Shown here: one piece after another, positions 50,380-62,600 of the stretch
How the letters are laid out: each line of letters opens with the position of its first letter
How positions within the stretch are numbered: the first letter of the stretch is position 1
Source of the DNA: Doris montereyensis
Taxonomy: Eukaryota > Mollusca > Gastropoda > Nudibranchia > Dorididae
Assembly (NCBI GenBank): GCA_037039925.1
Contig: JAXRKP010001671.1
Coordinates: 1 to 64,000, forward strand
DNA: 64,000 bases
Direction: 5' to 3'
Notes under the pieces: model-generated
What the model saw: the letters and a program-made list of their open reading frames with translations, nothing else
Databases searched by the model: none
Told to the model about the DNA's origin: nothing
Program-made: the position numbers and the translations under genes

Positions 50380-50783
50380 ATTGAAAGTGCAACATCGTAT
50401 TCGTGTACATCGGAACAGACTAACGACAGAACCAGGAGGCATAGAATATTTTTAGATTGGATAGATATAGTGAAGGAAGTTGTGTGCCTGATTATGAAAA
50501 CAAACAGAAAAAAAAATGGTGTAATTTTTTTCGGGCATCATATTGTGCACATCTTGTTATTATGATAACCCAAAAATATCAATTTTTTCCAACACGACAT
50601 TTCGCTTGTTCTTTTAACTTTTCTCAAACAGCACGAGAAAATGCTGCATTTTAGACTGATAGCCTATCCAACTTTGTAATGGTTCAGCACCTCATTAACA
50701 CACTTCACGAACTAACTAATGTAATACCAAAGACGTTTAGAACTAGATCTAGTGTCTTTGATAATAATTAGTAATAAATGACA

Positions 50784-50850
50784 ATAAGTGACAACTCAAC
50801 CAATAAAGACAGAAGAAACACGTGACGTTCGGGTATAACCCTTCGTCAGA
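50784..50850 (+). repeat. dispersed ~60-bp motif (second copy at 12180-12242)
   Basis: Both copies read 'ACACGTGACGTT', then TC(A)GGGTATAA-type sequence and 'CTTCGTCAGA'/'CTTCTGTCAGA', preceded by a 'CAATAAAGA'/'CAGTAAAGA' string. It is probably the end of an unnamed transposable element. The CACGTGAC core looks like an E-box, but repeat origin is the simpler reading. Confidence 0.5.
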
Positions 50851-52589
50851 CAACAAAAAGAAGAATACATTCTTAAACTTTCAGAAATGACTTTCCCAAT
50901 TTATTACCTCTAATTTCGCCTTGCTGAACTCATTCATGAAGCCTTAAAGTGTGTATCTCTTCAAACTAACCCCCCCCCCAAGCTCCCAGCAGCCCCCCCC
51001 TCCTTTTAAGCCGCTTTTCCATGTATGCATAATAAGTACTGGGGGATGCATAAACAAGGATTGCATTTTTGTATCTCTTTTTCTCTGTTTCCCTTCAATA
51101 TATTGTACTCGTTCTTGTTATCTGTCCTCTCTTTCTTGATTTTCTTTCATATCTCTACCCCCCTCTTTCATCCTCCTTTCTGTTTCCCATTTTGCATCAC
51201 ACTGGTTGGTGCCTTTACATTAAACTCACTTATGACTTATTAGGGCTTATTCACATTTCAAACCGTGTGTTTTGTAAACAGCAAAATGCCCCATGCGTTT
51301 ATAATACATTAGGCCCATTTCAAGTTATTTCCAATGGAATATTTCAAGTTACTAGCTTTACAGACCACTCCATCCTTTGTTATAACCACGAGAGTGTTTT
51401 GTAGACAATTTTTTCTTCATTTCTGCCTCCACCCTTGCCCTGATGGTTCGGCTGTCTCCTTGTTTTTCTTTTGTCTTTTTTTATTATATCAGTGATTATC
51501 ATAATTTCATTGCTTTTAACAATGACAACATTCTACTTGTTTTCACAGTCATCGATTTAGTTAATCTGTATACTTTAGATCTTCAATGTTCATGAACGTA
51601 TTTTATTTTTTCAATAAAGGCGAAACTGTGTTGGACATAAATTAAAAAGATAGTAAATGTAGCGCTATCGTCAGCATTTAGCCGTTGTTAAGTCTATGAC
51701 TCGGGGGTGGGTAACCAATGTAAATTCCACTGTCGCGTGACGTGGGAGAATGAATGCGAAAGTGATGCATTATGAGAACATCGAATTTAAAATTATCTTT
51801 TTCCGTTATGTGAATGTTTTTCCGCATTAAAAAATAGAATTGAGTAGGGTAATACTTTAAAACGTAACAAAACCATGAGAGGCCCTCAACTTTTACTTAT
51901 CGACCCAGTTTCAACTACCTTGGTTCCCTTGTACTATTTTCGGACACCATCTTTCGATAACAGATGCATAGAATATGTCACGTATTTTCATGACGATCTA
52001 AGGCACTATTGAATAGCTTTTGTCTTATGTACATTCTTCTGATAGATTACACTGTGCTGATTACAATGAGGACTAGCTTTTATAGTAATATTCAACAAAT
52101 GTGTTCAAAATTAGGCCGGCATCGTATTTTTAAAAATCTTGAAGTTCAAAGAATTGCGCACATGTACCAATGTGAAAGGAATGAACGGCTGTGTTCAATA
52201 ATACAATAAACTAGATATATGTAGGCCTTCTCAGGACCCCCTCCCCTTAAGACTGTGGAATGGACTATCAACAGAAATCAAACTCCACAGTTGCACTGAA
52301 GACTTTAATACGAATTAAAGACATCACTTTAAAATCAAAATTGGATAACGTCTTGGGGTTAATTGACAACAAAATATGCGCGCCGACAGTACTAGGGCCT
52401 ACTCAAGAATTGAGTTGGTCAGTTGTCATGAAGAAGAAGATGAAACAAAAAGGATGAGTTTATTGAATAGGCCTACCTCATATTTAAATAACCCCAGCCT
52501 TAGTTTCTGGGGATGCGATGAATTGACAAAATGGAGGGGGGGGTTAGCTTATATAATTTACGGTAAAAACGACATTTCACTGAGCGCCT

Positions 52590-53680
52590 ATTCAGAACTT
52601 TTGGAATATCGGGAACAGTTTTGAAATGGTTCGAGTCTTACCTTGTCGGTCGCACACAATCAGTTCAAGTAAAAGGATTGCAATCATCCAGTTTTTCCCT
52701 TGACCTTGGTGTGCCCCAGGTTTCCTTACTGGGACCAATCTTGTACACATTGTATACACAACCTTTAGGTGTTGTAGTAAAACAACATACTGTCCAATAT
52801 CACATGTACACCAATGATACTCAATTGTATTCATCTGCAAAACCAAGCAATGTTGACACTCCTGATCACATATGCAATATTGTATTGAGGATGTGAAGAA
52901 CTGGGTGGTTGCAAACAATCTAAAAATGAATGATGGCAAAACGGATGTTCTGTTTTGTAATCCAAACAATCACAGAATCTCTTTTACACGAAAAATATAT
53001 CTGTATCAATGACTTAATTGTAACATTTTCTCAAAAAGCAAAACACTTGTGAGTTTTCTTCAGCAATAACTTGTCAATGGAGCGTCAAGGGGCACATCTT
53101 TGCAAATTGATATAGGCCTACATGTATCAGTATTGTGAAATTCGTCGCATCGGACAACTCTCAACCTTCTTAACTGAAACTTGTTTAAAACACTGATCTT
53201 TCATTGGGTTTTACACGTCTATTCTGTAATTCCCTTCAGTCAAACTCCCCAGAATTTTTGCTTGATAAGCTGCAGTGTTTAAAAATCAAGCTGCCAGGTT
53301 TCTGCTTTGGAAAAACAAGCGAGAACACGTGACTCCAATGTTTTTGAAACCACACTGACTTCTCATTAGAGCCAGAGTGATCAATAAAGTCGGAGTCCTG
53401 TGTTGCAAATGCATCAATGGTAACACCCTCACTATCTCACCGACCTGGTTGAATGGTACATTCCATCCCGGTCACTGAGATCAGGTGATCATCGCCTACT
53501 TAGGGTACCTAAATACGGATCAAAGAAATTTTCCTAAAGATCGTTTGCTCATTTTACTTCATCTATCTGGAATGATCTCTACCGCTCACTCCGTCAAATA
53601 AATGTCAACCGAGCCTACCTTCAAGAAGCACGATAAAACCCATTTAATTACAACATTCCTGCTGAAATGACGCTCTTACC
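52590..53680 (+). mobile_element. CR1/L2-like LINE RT fragment, heavily decayed
   Basis: Blocks in changing frames: WFESYLVGRTQSVQVKG, LGVPQVSLLGPILYTLYTQP, MYTNDTQLYSSAK (catalytic YADD reads YTND), NWVVANNLKMNDGKTDVLFC, and the terminal SSIWNDLYRSLRQINVNRAY. The order equals that of the fragment at 15590-16650. It is 5'-truncated and loses a catalytic Asp, so it is older and dead. Confidence 0.8.
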
Positions 53681-54032
53681 TATGTGATTTGTATTAATGT
53701 GTATATCGATATAACAAATGCAAAATGTATATTATTTATTTTTATATTACAAAAACAAAAACCAGATTTGTTCAATTTTGAGTAAAAATGCCTCCCTCAG
53801 GACCCTTTTTGTGCCTTATAGTCGTAGAATAACCCATCATATACATTTTAAAACTTACCACCTCGAGTAGATGTTACATGTGAACAGGCGAAAACAGTTT
53901 CATTTCAAGGTTATCACTACCATGGACTATTTCAAATAGCTGAATAAGATTCCCTAGCTTTCATCTATAGTTGAAAGTGCTAAGAATTTCAATCTTTCCT
54001 AGGCGTCCCTATTACGACATATGATTTATTTC

Positions 54033-54192
54033 TGGTACCGGTACGGGGTAGTAATTTAGTACATGTAGCATGTCTTTGGACATTTTCAATAATAATTTAT
54101 TACCATTTAGATTCTGTACCGGTACGGGGTAATAATTTAGTACATGGAGCACGTCTTTGGACATTTTCAATAATAATTTATTACCATTTAGA
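54033..54192 (+). repeat. ~79-bp tandem duplication
   Basis: 'ACCGGTACGGGGTAGTAATT', 'AGTACATGTAGCATGTCTTT', 'GGACATTTTCAATAATAATT' is repeated once, directly adjacent, with only a few substitutions, so it is recent. Confidence 0.95.
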
Positions 54193-54805
54193 TAAATGAC
54201 TCCAAATGCAATTACTGTATTCCAACATAGGTTGCATCATAGAGTTAGATGTGAGAATTTGAGGTTCTCGCACGAAAAAACTAACAGACAACATCTGTGG
54301 AAAATGAGAGACCATTTTGAAATAAACAGAAATAAAATGTATCGTCCTACTTATCTAAAAAAATAAATAAAAGCAGAAAGAAAGAGCGCGATATTCTTTG
54401 TTTATTTTACTATTTGCTGTTAGTCTTCTTTTCAAAAGGAAGTCACATGTTCTTCGCTCGTATCTTTTTACCCTTGATGCGCTAATTACGAAAAAAACAA
54501 TTATAAATGTTTGGCTACGGTATCATATAAAAATCTTCTTGATTGAACATTTCACAGGATGTTGACAAATCCGACCCCCTCATCTTGTCCCCCTCCACCC
54601 CATGTTTCAGTTCAAAGTTACTCGTAAGCGTTGCTGTCCTCAGGTGATAATGTGTAGGCCTACGACATACATATACTTGTATTATAATTCCACTATCAGT
54701 AAACTCACAAATCACGATACACGATGATAATAATAATGAGAACGACAATAATAACGATAGGCCCTACCGATGATAACGATCATAGCAATAATAATAAAAG
54801 TGATA

Positions 54806-54819
54806 AAGACAACAACAAC

Positions 54820-54878
<59 letters not shown>

Positions 54879-54960
54879 GAAGAAGAAGAAGAACAGGGAG
54901 AGGAAGAAGAAAGAAGAAAAAGAGAAGGAAAAGACGAAGAAGAGAAAGAATAAGAAGAAC
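54806..54960 (+). repeat. (AAT)n followed by (GAA)n/purine tract
   Basis: About 70 bp of AAT triplets pass directly into an AAG/GAA-rich purine tract of about 80 bp. Poly-Asn, poly-Ile and poly-Leu frames across it are artefacts. GAA tracts can form triplex DNA; any effect here is inference. Confidence 0.95.
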
Positions 54961-56449
54961 AGCAACAGACACAATAGCAATCACAATAGTAACACCAACA
55001 ACAGCCACCCCCCCACAAAAAACTCCGACGAAATCGCTTCAACAGACAGCGCACTTGAAAGAATCGTAAAAAAACGCAAAAAATCCTCTTCCCAGATCAC
55101 CTGAAAAAATAATTTCGTAGCTTTTCGTAATTTTGCTGAGAGCCGTGCTCACAAATGTTGAACCCCCAAGCATCACGTCACGTGTCCTCTTCTGCTTTTC
55201 ATTTGTCGTGTACAGACGCCGTCTTTTCTTTAGGATAGAAATTTGGCCTTGTTGTTCAAAATTATTATTAGATCCCAAGGTGAGATATTGTTTTTAAAAC
55301 ACTCATTGATCAAGTTAAAAAGTGCATGCATGGTGTAAAATTTTGTCATCTTATGTCGTTATAGTTCGATCTTCTTCATGTGTACCCTATAGCCGGTCTG
55401 AAACCTGCGACAAAGATGGCTGCCACCTCATTTTGTTTGTAAGCCGGTTCGGACTGACACGTAGGTCATGATGGTTCCCAAAGCAATTATGCAGACCGCT
55501 AGGGAAGAAACGTTTCCTTGCTGCCTGCAGCCATGTGTTTTCTTTAATCCATTTACCGTGTGTGTATGCGGCAAGGCTCTTGAATCCGCGTCATCCCTGT
55601 CCGTGGAATCTGTAAACTGGCATTGTGTTTGAGTCACAGTGTACTAGCAGTACTGTGTCCCAGCTGTACTCTTAGGCTACAATCAGGGCATAATTAGTAG
55701 CTCGATGTTAGAGGGTGATGCACTGGTGAGTAAATCAGCCACTCATTGCTGGAGCTAATATCTAGATCCAGATTTTGTGTGAATTGAGATAAAATTAAAT
55801 CTTTTTGGAGCAGCACACTCTCACTCAGTCATACTGCTCAGACTGCTGTATCCACCTCCTCACAATAAAAAGGAAGATCTAGATTCTAGTCTTTTCCCCA
55901 CTATATAATCTAGATTCTAGATGATGCAAGGAATGTGGTATAAATAAACCTAAAATTTGGCACTCCTTAAGAATTGATGTCCCTTTTGTTTACATTTGTA
56001 TTCCCGAAGTGGATGCAAATGAAAAGTGGCCAGGTGGTGGGAGACTCCCTGACGACCGGAGGGCACCCCCCCTCCCCGGCGTAAAAAAATTCTTTTTCAT
56101 GATTTGATTGCATCATCGAGCTTGTCAATGCTTATGCTTGTCCCTCAGCCTTATGTTCACCTGTGCACAAGACGTTTATTTTGTGGTTCAAAGCTTTTTT
56201 TACAGCTCAAAAGTCAAAACAACCTGAAATGTAAGATCTGTCGTCATGCTTGTCACTTGCAGTCTCTTGGGGCATGTTAGCAACAAGCAAGAGGTCAGCT
56301 TATTTCTTGCCGATTCGATCTTAGCTATTTTTAAACTCGAGCGGTGATGTGTTGGAACTGTTGCATGCCTTGTCGCTTCTAGCAAGCAGAGGGGGTGGCC
56401 GACTTCGGGCATGCCGAAACGGCCTTCATGGATGAAATCCTATCTCTCT

Positions 56450-56529
56450 CTTCGTCTTTACTTTCCCTTGTATTTCATCTTGCTGTTTCCTCTTAATTTA
56501 TTCTAAGATCACCGCCTATAGTGGACAGG
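56450..56529 (+). other. probable 5' non-coding exon end of the SYNCRIP-type gene
   Basis: A consensus donor (CAGG/GTAAGTTC at 56530) lies 85 bp upstream of the acceptor (CTGCAG at 56609-56614) that precedes the start ATG. The exon start and the promoter are not identifiable; the given left border is a guess. Confidence 0.4.
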
Positions 56530-56614
56530 GTAAGTTCAATGAAACAACATAGATCTAGGCAGGATGTAATCAAATCTTTTGAATGTAGCACAATCTTTCA
56601 CTTTTGTTCTGCAG

Positions 56615-59600
56615 ATGGCTCAAAACGGAGAGGACATGGATACGAAAGAAGAGGTTTTGACACCCGAAGAGGAGAGCGAAGCTGAAACTCTCCTCAATCA
56701 TGGAATCAACAAGTTGGTTGCTAAAGAACTTCTAAACATTTATAAAACTGGTAGGTTCTTGTGGTCTCTTTGCAATTGTTTATTAAGGACAAAATTTGCA
56801 AGTCTGAAGTAGGTCTCAAATCTTTAAACTTAATGGTTGTCAGATACTGGTTTGATGGCAAATAGGGCTTAAGTATGTTTTCAAACAATGGTTTCTCACA
56901 ATATCCACATTACTTAAAGGACATTGTTTTCCTATGCTAGGACTTAACCCTAGTAGTGATCTCCATATTACCGGAAGTGACCTCCTGGGATGTGGGGTTG
57001 CCACAGCCGCTTGAGTGGTAAAATTAGCGCATGGCAAAGGGAAAAGCCAAGATTTTGACTAGGGTAGAAAAAGGACTGTATGACTGTTATAAGTGATAAT
57101 AGACATATAAAACAATACATTTTCTGAAAGCTGATAACATGAGGCATTAATATTTTGATATGAGACATAAATTTAGTTCATTGATTATTTGTCTTTAGAT
57201 CAAGAAGGGAAAAGGGGTATTTCTTCCTCTGATAACTATCTCGATGTCTAGGTCATTATGATTTGTTGATTCAGCCATGAATGACATTTAGCTGGGGCCA
57301 CTGTTGTCAGTTCACATCACCGACTGCCTAACAACACTCAGATCACTTACATCAATGATCTTCATTGTGTTGACAAACAATGAAACGCTGAACAAAAGAG
57401 TGTGATTACACAGTGAACTCTACTCAGTGAAGTGCATCACTTTGCCGATTGATAACAAGGCCACTGGGGACGCTATGAGTTAAAAATAAACAATGTTTTC
57501 ATTGGCTGTTACTTTACTATATACTTGAGCATTTACTACGTCATTTTACCTTAAAAAGGACAATGGAATTTTCCAATATAGAAGGTCAGGGTCTGCCCAT
57601 TATATAGGGCTGTGGCTCTTCCCGGTCAAACAAGGTACACCTATATATAGCGCTGTGGCTCTTCCCGGTCAAACAAGGTGTGCCCTATATATAGCGCTGT
57701 GGCTCTTCACGGTCCAATGATGACATGCCCTTTATATAGGGCCGTGGCCTTTAAAGGGTTAAAAAATCATCATTTGGATATTAACATTAGGTTTATGTTC
57801 GAATTGAAGCCCTGCTACAGGTTGTTTTTTCCTGACAGCCTTAAAATCAAATAACTTGCCATTTCCCAATATTTTAGGAAATAACTAAACTTAAACGCTG
57901 CTGTGAATGTAGAACAATATAATATTGAATGTTATGGTCAAAGCTCTATGACATAAACACCTCAAACCTTTTGTGTCCTCTTGCTCTACATGTTAAAAGC
58001 ATGTTAACATACGGTTCTGTTAAAAAGTACATGAGACCTACATAACATAACGGCATTGACATTGTTGATTGTCAAACGTGATGAAGGGATGATACAAATC
58101 CACCTATTTATCATCAATCGTTGACTTTCATATACAGGTACTATTTTCAAAAATTTTCTACTTACGTGCATGTATTAGTATTACTAGTTCTATGTTTGCT
58201 CATTTTTAGAGCTCTTCCTAACAATTTATTTTTCCAGGTAAATTGTCTCAATCTGACCTAGATGATAGAGCAATGGATGCTCTGAAAGAATTTTCAGTTG
58301 ATGATGCTATTAAAGTTCTCCGTCAGTTCTGTGAAAGTAACTTAGAACATGTAGGAAACAAGAGCGCATTTTGTGTGGCCAAATGAAGACCTACAGGCAT
58401 AAACTGAGAGCCGGCAATATGCCTCCTTTGGTGAAAGGACCAGATGAAGCAAAATTGAAGGTTTGGGAATATATGACGTAACATTTCATCCAGGAAGCCA
58501 ATTAATTGTGCTTCTTTTTCTCTGCCCTTTAAATTAATATCATTCTAATGATAAAAGTTTAGTCCCTAGAGCTGTGACATGATATCCTACTTTGTTACCA
58601 AGATCGAGTATCAATCTTTCAGATAAAATCCTGGTTGAATGAACTTTTATGGTATTGTTTTGATAAAAATTAATTCTTATGGTATGGTTTTCATCATAAA
58701 AAATTATTGCTCTGAGTGGCCTGTCTCCCCTTATAATTCTCATGCTTTATGAAAATATTTGTTTTCACCAGGAAATTTTGGACCGCACTGGCTACAGCCT
58801 TGATGTGACAACTGGTCAAAGGAAGTATGGAGGACCACCCCCTGGGGTGATCCAAACCAGCCAGGCTGCGGACATGAGGTGAGTAAATTGAAGAACTGGT
58901 GAAGTTTTTGAAAAACGTTTATATCAGGTAGTGCAGGTCCAACCCAGCAGATGTAGGTGGAAGTAAAAAAATTCCATCTACTTATGTAATATAACATGAT
59001 CCCCTGACAGTTCAAGGTATTGCCTGGTGAAAATCGACATACACAAGCCATACCTTTATTTCCACCTTCTGTGGACATGAAAGCATAGACAAACGCTTAT
59101 GAATATTTAATGACCTCGTAAGCAACATAGATCATAGTCACAGATTTCATTGATATTGTTTGATTACTGAATGAAGGGGAAATGGAAGACAATAATTTGT
59201 TTGGGCCGCGGTCAGTTTTTGGTATGCTATGAATAGCCCTGAATCATTTAAAATGTTAAATTGGTTTCTTCAAAATATTTGTCCTCACTGACTTCATTTT
59301 AAAGTGATACTTACTTGAAGATTTAAAAATAGCTTCTCATTTCCATTAGAGCAACAGGCTTCACAGCGAAGCTGTACTTATTGTTTTTATCACTTATATC
59401 ATATCTGCATATGTCTTTTGCAATGTGTTGTTGCCTTTTTTGAAGACATGTCTACTAGAACTGTTTTCATGATGTTATGGGAGTTTGTGCTACAAGGAAA
59501 CTTGATTATAAAAGCCAGCATTCCGTTTTTCTTTCTTTATGATAGATATTCTGTGGGAAAATTCCCAAGGATGTATTTGAAGATGAGTTGATTCCCCTTT

Positions 59601-62600
59601 TTGAGAAGTGTGGCAAGATTTGGGATATGAGATTGATGATGGATCCTATGACTGGACTCAATCGAGGATATGGATTTATAACCTTCTGTGACAGGGATGC
59701 AGCATCTGAGGCTGTCGACCAGGTAAGATTGTTTTGTCGACATGATTAAGTCTATTCTTATTTGTTTTTTCTTTAAAAAGTGACTTTCAAATCTTCACAT
59801 TTTTCCCCCTAAATTTTTCTTGCTTTTACAATGATTTTGATTTAGAAAAGATGATATTTTTATTATGTATTTTTTAGGTTTTCACTTCTAGCTGGACAAT
59901 TTTCTATTTATGCCTATGAATAATGAATTGTTTTTAGTAATGAATGACAAATTGTTTTTTAGTAATAAATGACATTTCAATGTTTGACAGGATCGTGTTT
60001 TCTAAAGATTTATCCATTTGTCCTTTATATATTGATGCATATCACATTCATTATCAATTTCAGATGCATAACTATGAAATAAGGCCTGGCAAGCAGTTGA
60101 AGGTCAATGTTTCTATTGCCAATTTGAGACTTTTTGTTGGTAACATTCCCAAAAACAAATCCAGGGATGAGATAAAAGGAGTTTGGAAAGAGAACTGGTA
60201 TGAAAATTAAGATTGATTTGGTTTTTGGCAATCACCCTCTTTTCCCCAGCTTTCTTTTCTTCAATCTTTTATTTTCATAATGTTTTCTATTTGTTCAGTA
60301 TTACTTCTTTCATGATAGCATTATTTCAGTGCATAATAGTAATATTAAATATATTCTCTAGCACACTTAGTCCAAAGGATTATGCTCTAAGGCACAAGAA
60401 TATCTACTATAGACTCTTAAGAAAAGATGAAAAGACATAAAATTCAGGATAATCTTAAAAGAGTTGCCAATTTGCCCACCATCCTCTAGTTTACCTATCT
60501 CTAATGAATGTAAATTTTCACAGTGACTTCTTATGTACTGTTCTTTCACAGATGGTTTGATGGATGTCATTATTTATGGCTCTGCGGATAACCCGAAACA
60601 GAGGAATCGGGCTTTGCGTTTCTTGAATACGAATCGCATAAACATGCCTCTAATGCTAAAAGGAAACTCCAGGCTGGCCATCCTAAATTTTGGCAGTGTG
60701 ATGTGATTGTTGACTGGGCTGACCCTATGGACGAACCTGAGCGATGAAACAATGTCTAAGGTTGATTTTACTTTTTATTTCTTTGTTTTTAACATCTGTA
60801 GTTGTCCTGTATTGAAGTTTCTTGATGCTGACAATAATAATAGGTGTACTTTTCACAGCATACATTCACATAATAATTATTTCCCGAGCTGGGTGTTAAT
60901 GTTCCAACATCGAATATGGGTAAATCAAATCAAAAGTGCTGTGTTTTGATGGGTACTGTTGTTGGGTTCTTTTTTTGCTTTTATTCCGTTACACATTTTC
61001 TTCTTTTGATTCCTGTTAACTCTTTGAGCCTGTGGGTCTATTCCATGTTTTGCCACCGGTCATAGAAAGCTATGATCTGGGAATGGGGGTATCTTTTTCT
61101 TTTAGCTATATTTTCCTTCATATGAGCCACAACTACAAAGTGTGGCATATCAAATCAACCACAATTGAATGGAACTGTGGAGTAACAAGAATAAGTTGGT
61201 ATATTTTGAAAAATGTTATGGTGATAAAACGATGTGTTATGCAATACAAAAACTAAAGATTTCTTGAATTGTGAATTTTCATACCTTGTCATAAAAAATA
61301 GTAAATCCTTATCCAGAAGCTTGTGATAGGGTTATTTCAGCTCATCAGATATTAGCCTTCAATCAGGTAAAGTTCCAATTTTAAGGGGTTAGCCATTTTT
61401 TAATTATAATCCAATAATGAAGTCACATTACATTGAAAAAAGTAAGGAAAAAATTAAAATTTTAAATTCAATTCAAACAGCTTATATATACACTTTTTTT
61501 TTTTACACCATTCACATTCACATCAAACTCTAATGGAGTTACTGCCGTCCGGACTAGAATCTGTAGATCTAGATCGAATTCAGTTTTCATCACATTCTCC
61601 TACGGTTGAACTATCTGAATTGGATTCACTTGAAGGAATGACTTCTTCATCACTGCCATTATCACTAACATCACTGTCGGAGATATTTGAGAACAAATTG
61701 GTTACTTCTTGGCGAGTGTAACGTCTTGAGCGTGAGGCAGCCATGGCTTTGCCAGTCAACAAATGCTTTCTTCAATTGAAATCTGCGCTACTCTGTGTTT
61801 ACATCACAATTTCCCCCAATATAGAGATCCCTCGGGCTTAATGCTTCAAAACGAAAGCAGAATCATCGTTGAAGATCGTATTTAAGAAATTTCACATTTT
61901 TATTAGTTAATTACTGTTGTAGACGCATAAATAAAAGCATAGGTCTACCGGCCGCAGTGTGTGGATGCTCGTCCATTTTGTCAAAACCACCGTCTGTAGT
62001 GTGCGACGCTCAGGCTCAAAGAGTTAATTCACCATGAAATATTCGCAAAATTGGACAAAGCAAATGCACGTGAAGCAGACAAACACATGTACCCTTTTTT
62101 GTGCATATGATTTTCTTTCTGGAAAAGAATTCAATTTTAGAATTTATTGGCTGAATTCTCATTTGTGTAAATGATTTTCTCCCCATAGGTTAAAGTGTTG
62201 TATGTACGCAATCTCACCTCTGATGTGAGCGAAGAATCCCTGAAGGAGAAATTCAGCAGCTGGGGCAAAGTGGAGCGTGTCAAGAAAATTAAAGATTATG
62301 GTTTTGTACACTTTGAAGAGCGAGACGATGCATTGAAAGCCATGGACGCTCTGAATGGAGAAAAAATTGGTAATCTTGAAATTAATGTTTCACTGGCTAA
62401 ACCACCATCTGAGAATAAGAAGAAAGAGCAACGTAAACGTGACCAAGAGCGAAGATTGATGAGAGCTGCTTACTTCGGCTATGATGACTATTGGACACCT
62501 CCAGCACGTAACTTTAGTGGTGGAAACTCAAGATTTTCTGGAGTGAGGAGACCTCCTTACACGGGTAATTTGATCTATGTTGTATATTGATCTAGTACAT

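Larger units (their letters stand above)
50380..56528. other. divergent SEC63 / SYNCRIP intergenic region
   Basis: SEC63 starts leftwards at 50379 and the SYNCRIP-type gene runs right from a probable non-coding exon ending at 56529. Both promoters should lie here. No TATA box or core element could be assigned. Contents: the shared motif at 50784-50850, a dead CR1-like RT (52590-53680), a tandem pair (54033-54190), a TAA/GAA tract (54806-54960), and otherwise unique AT-rich DNA. Confidence 0.5.

Noticed and set aside
54712..55104. Frames of poly-Asn, poly-Ile and poly-Leu
   Set aside because: Read-through of an AAT/GAA microsatellite.
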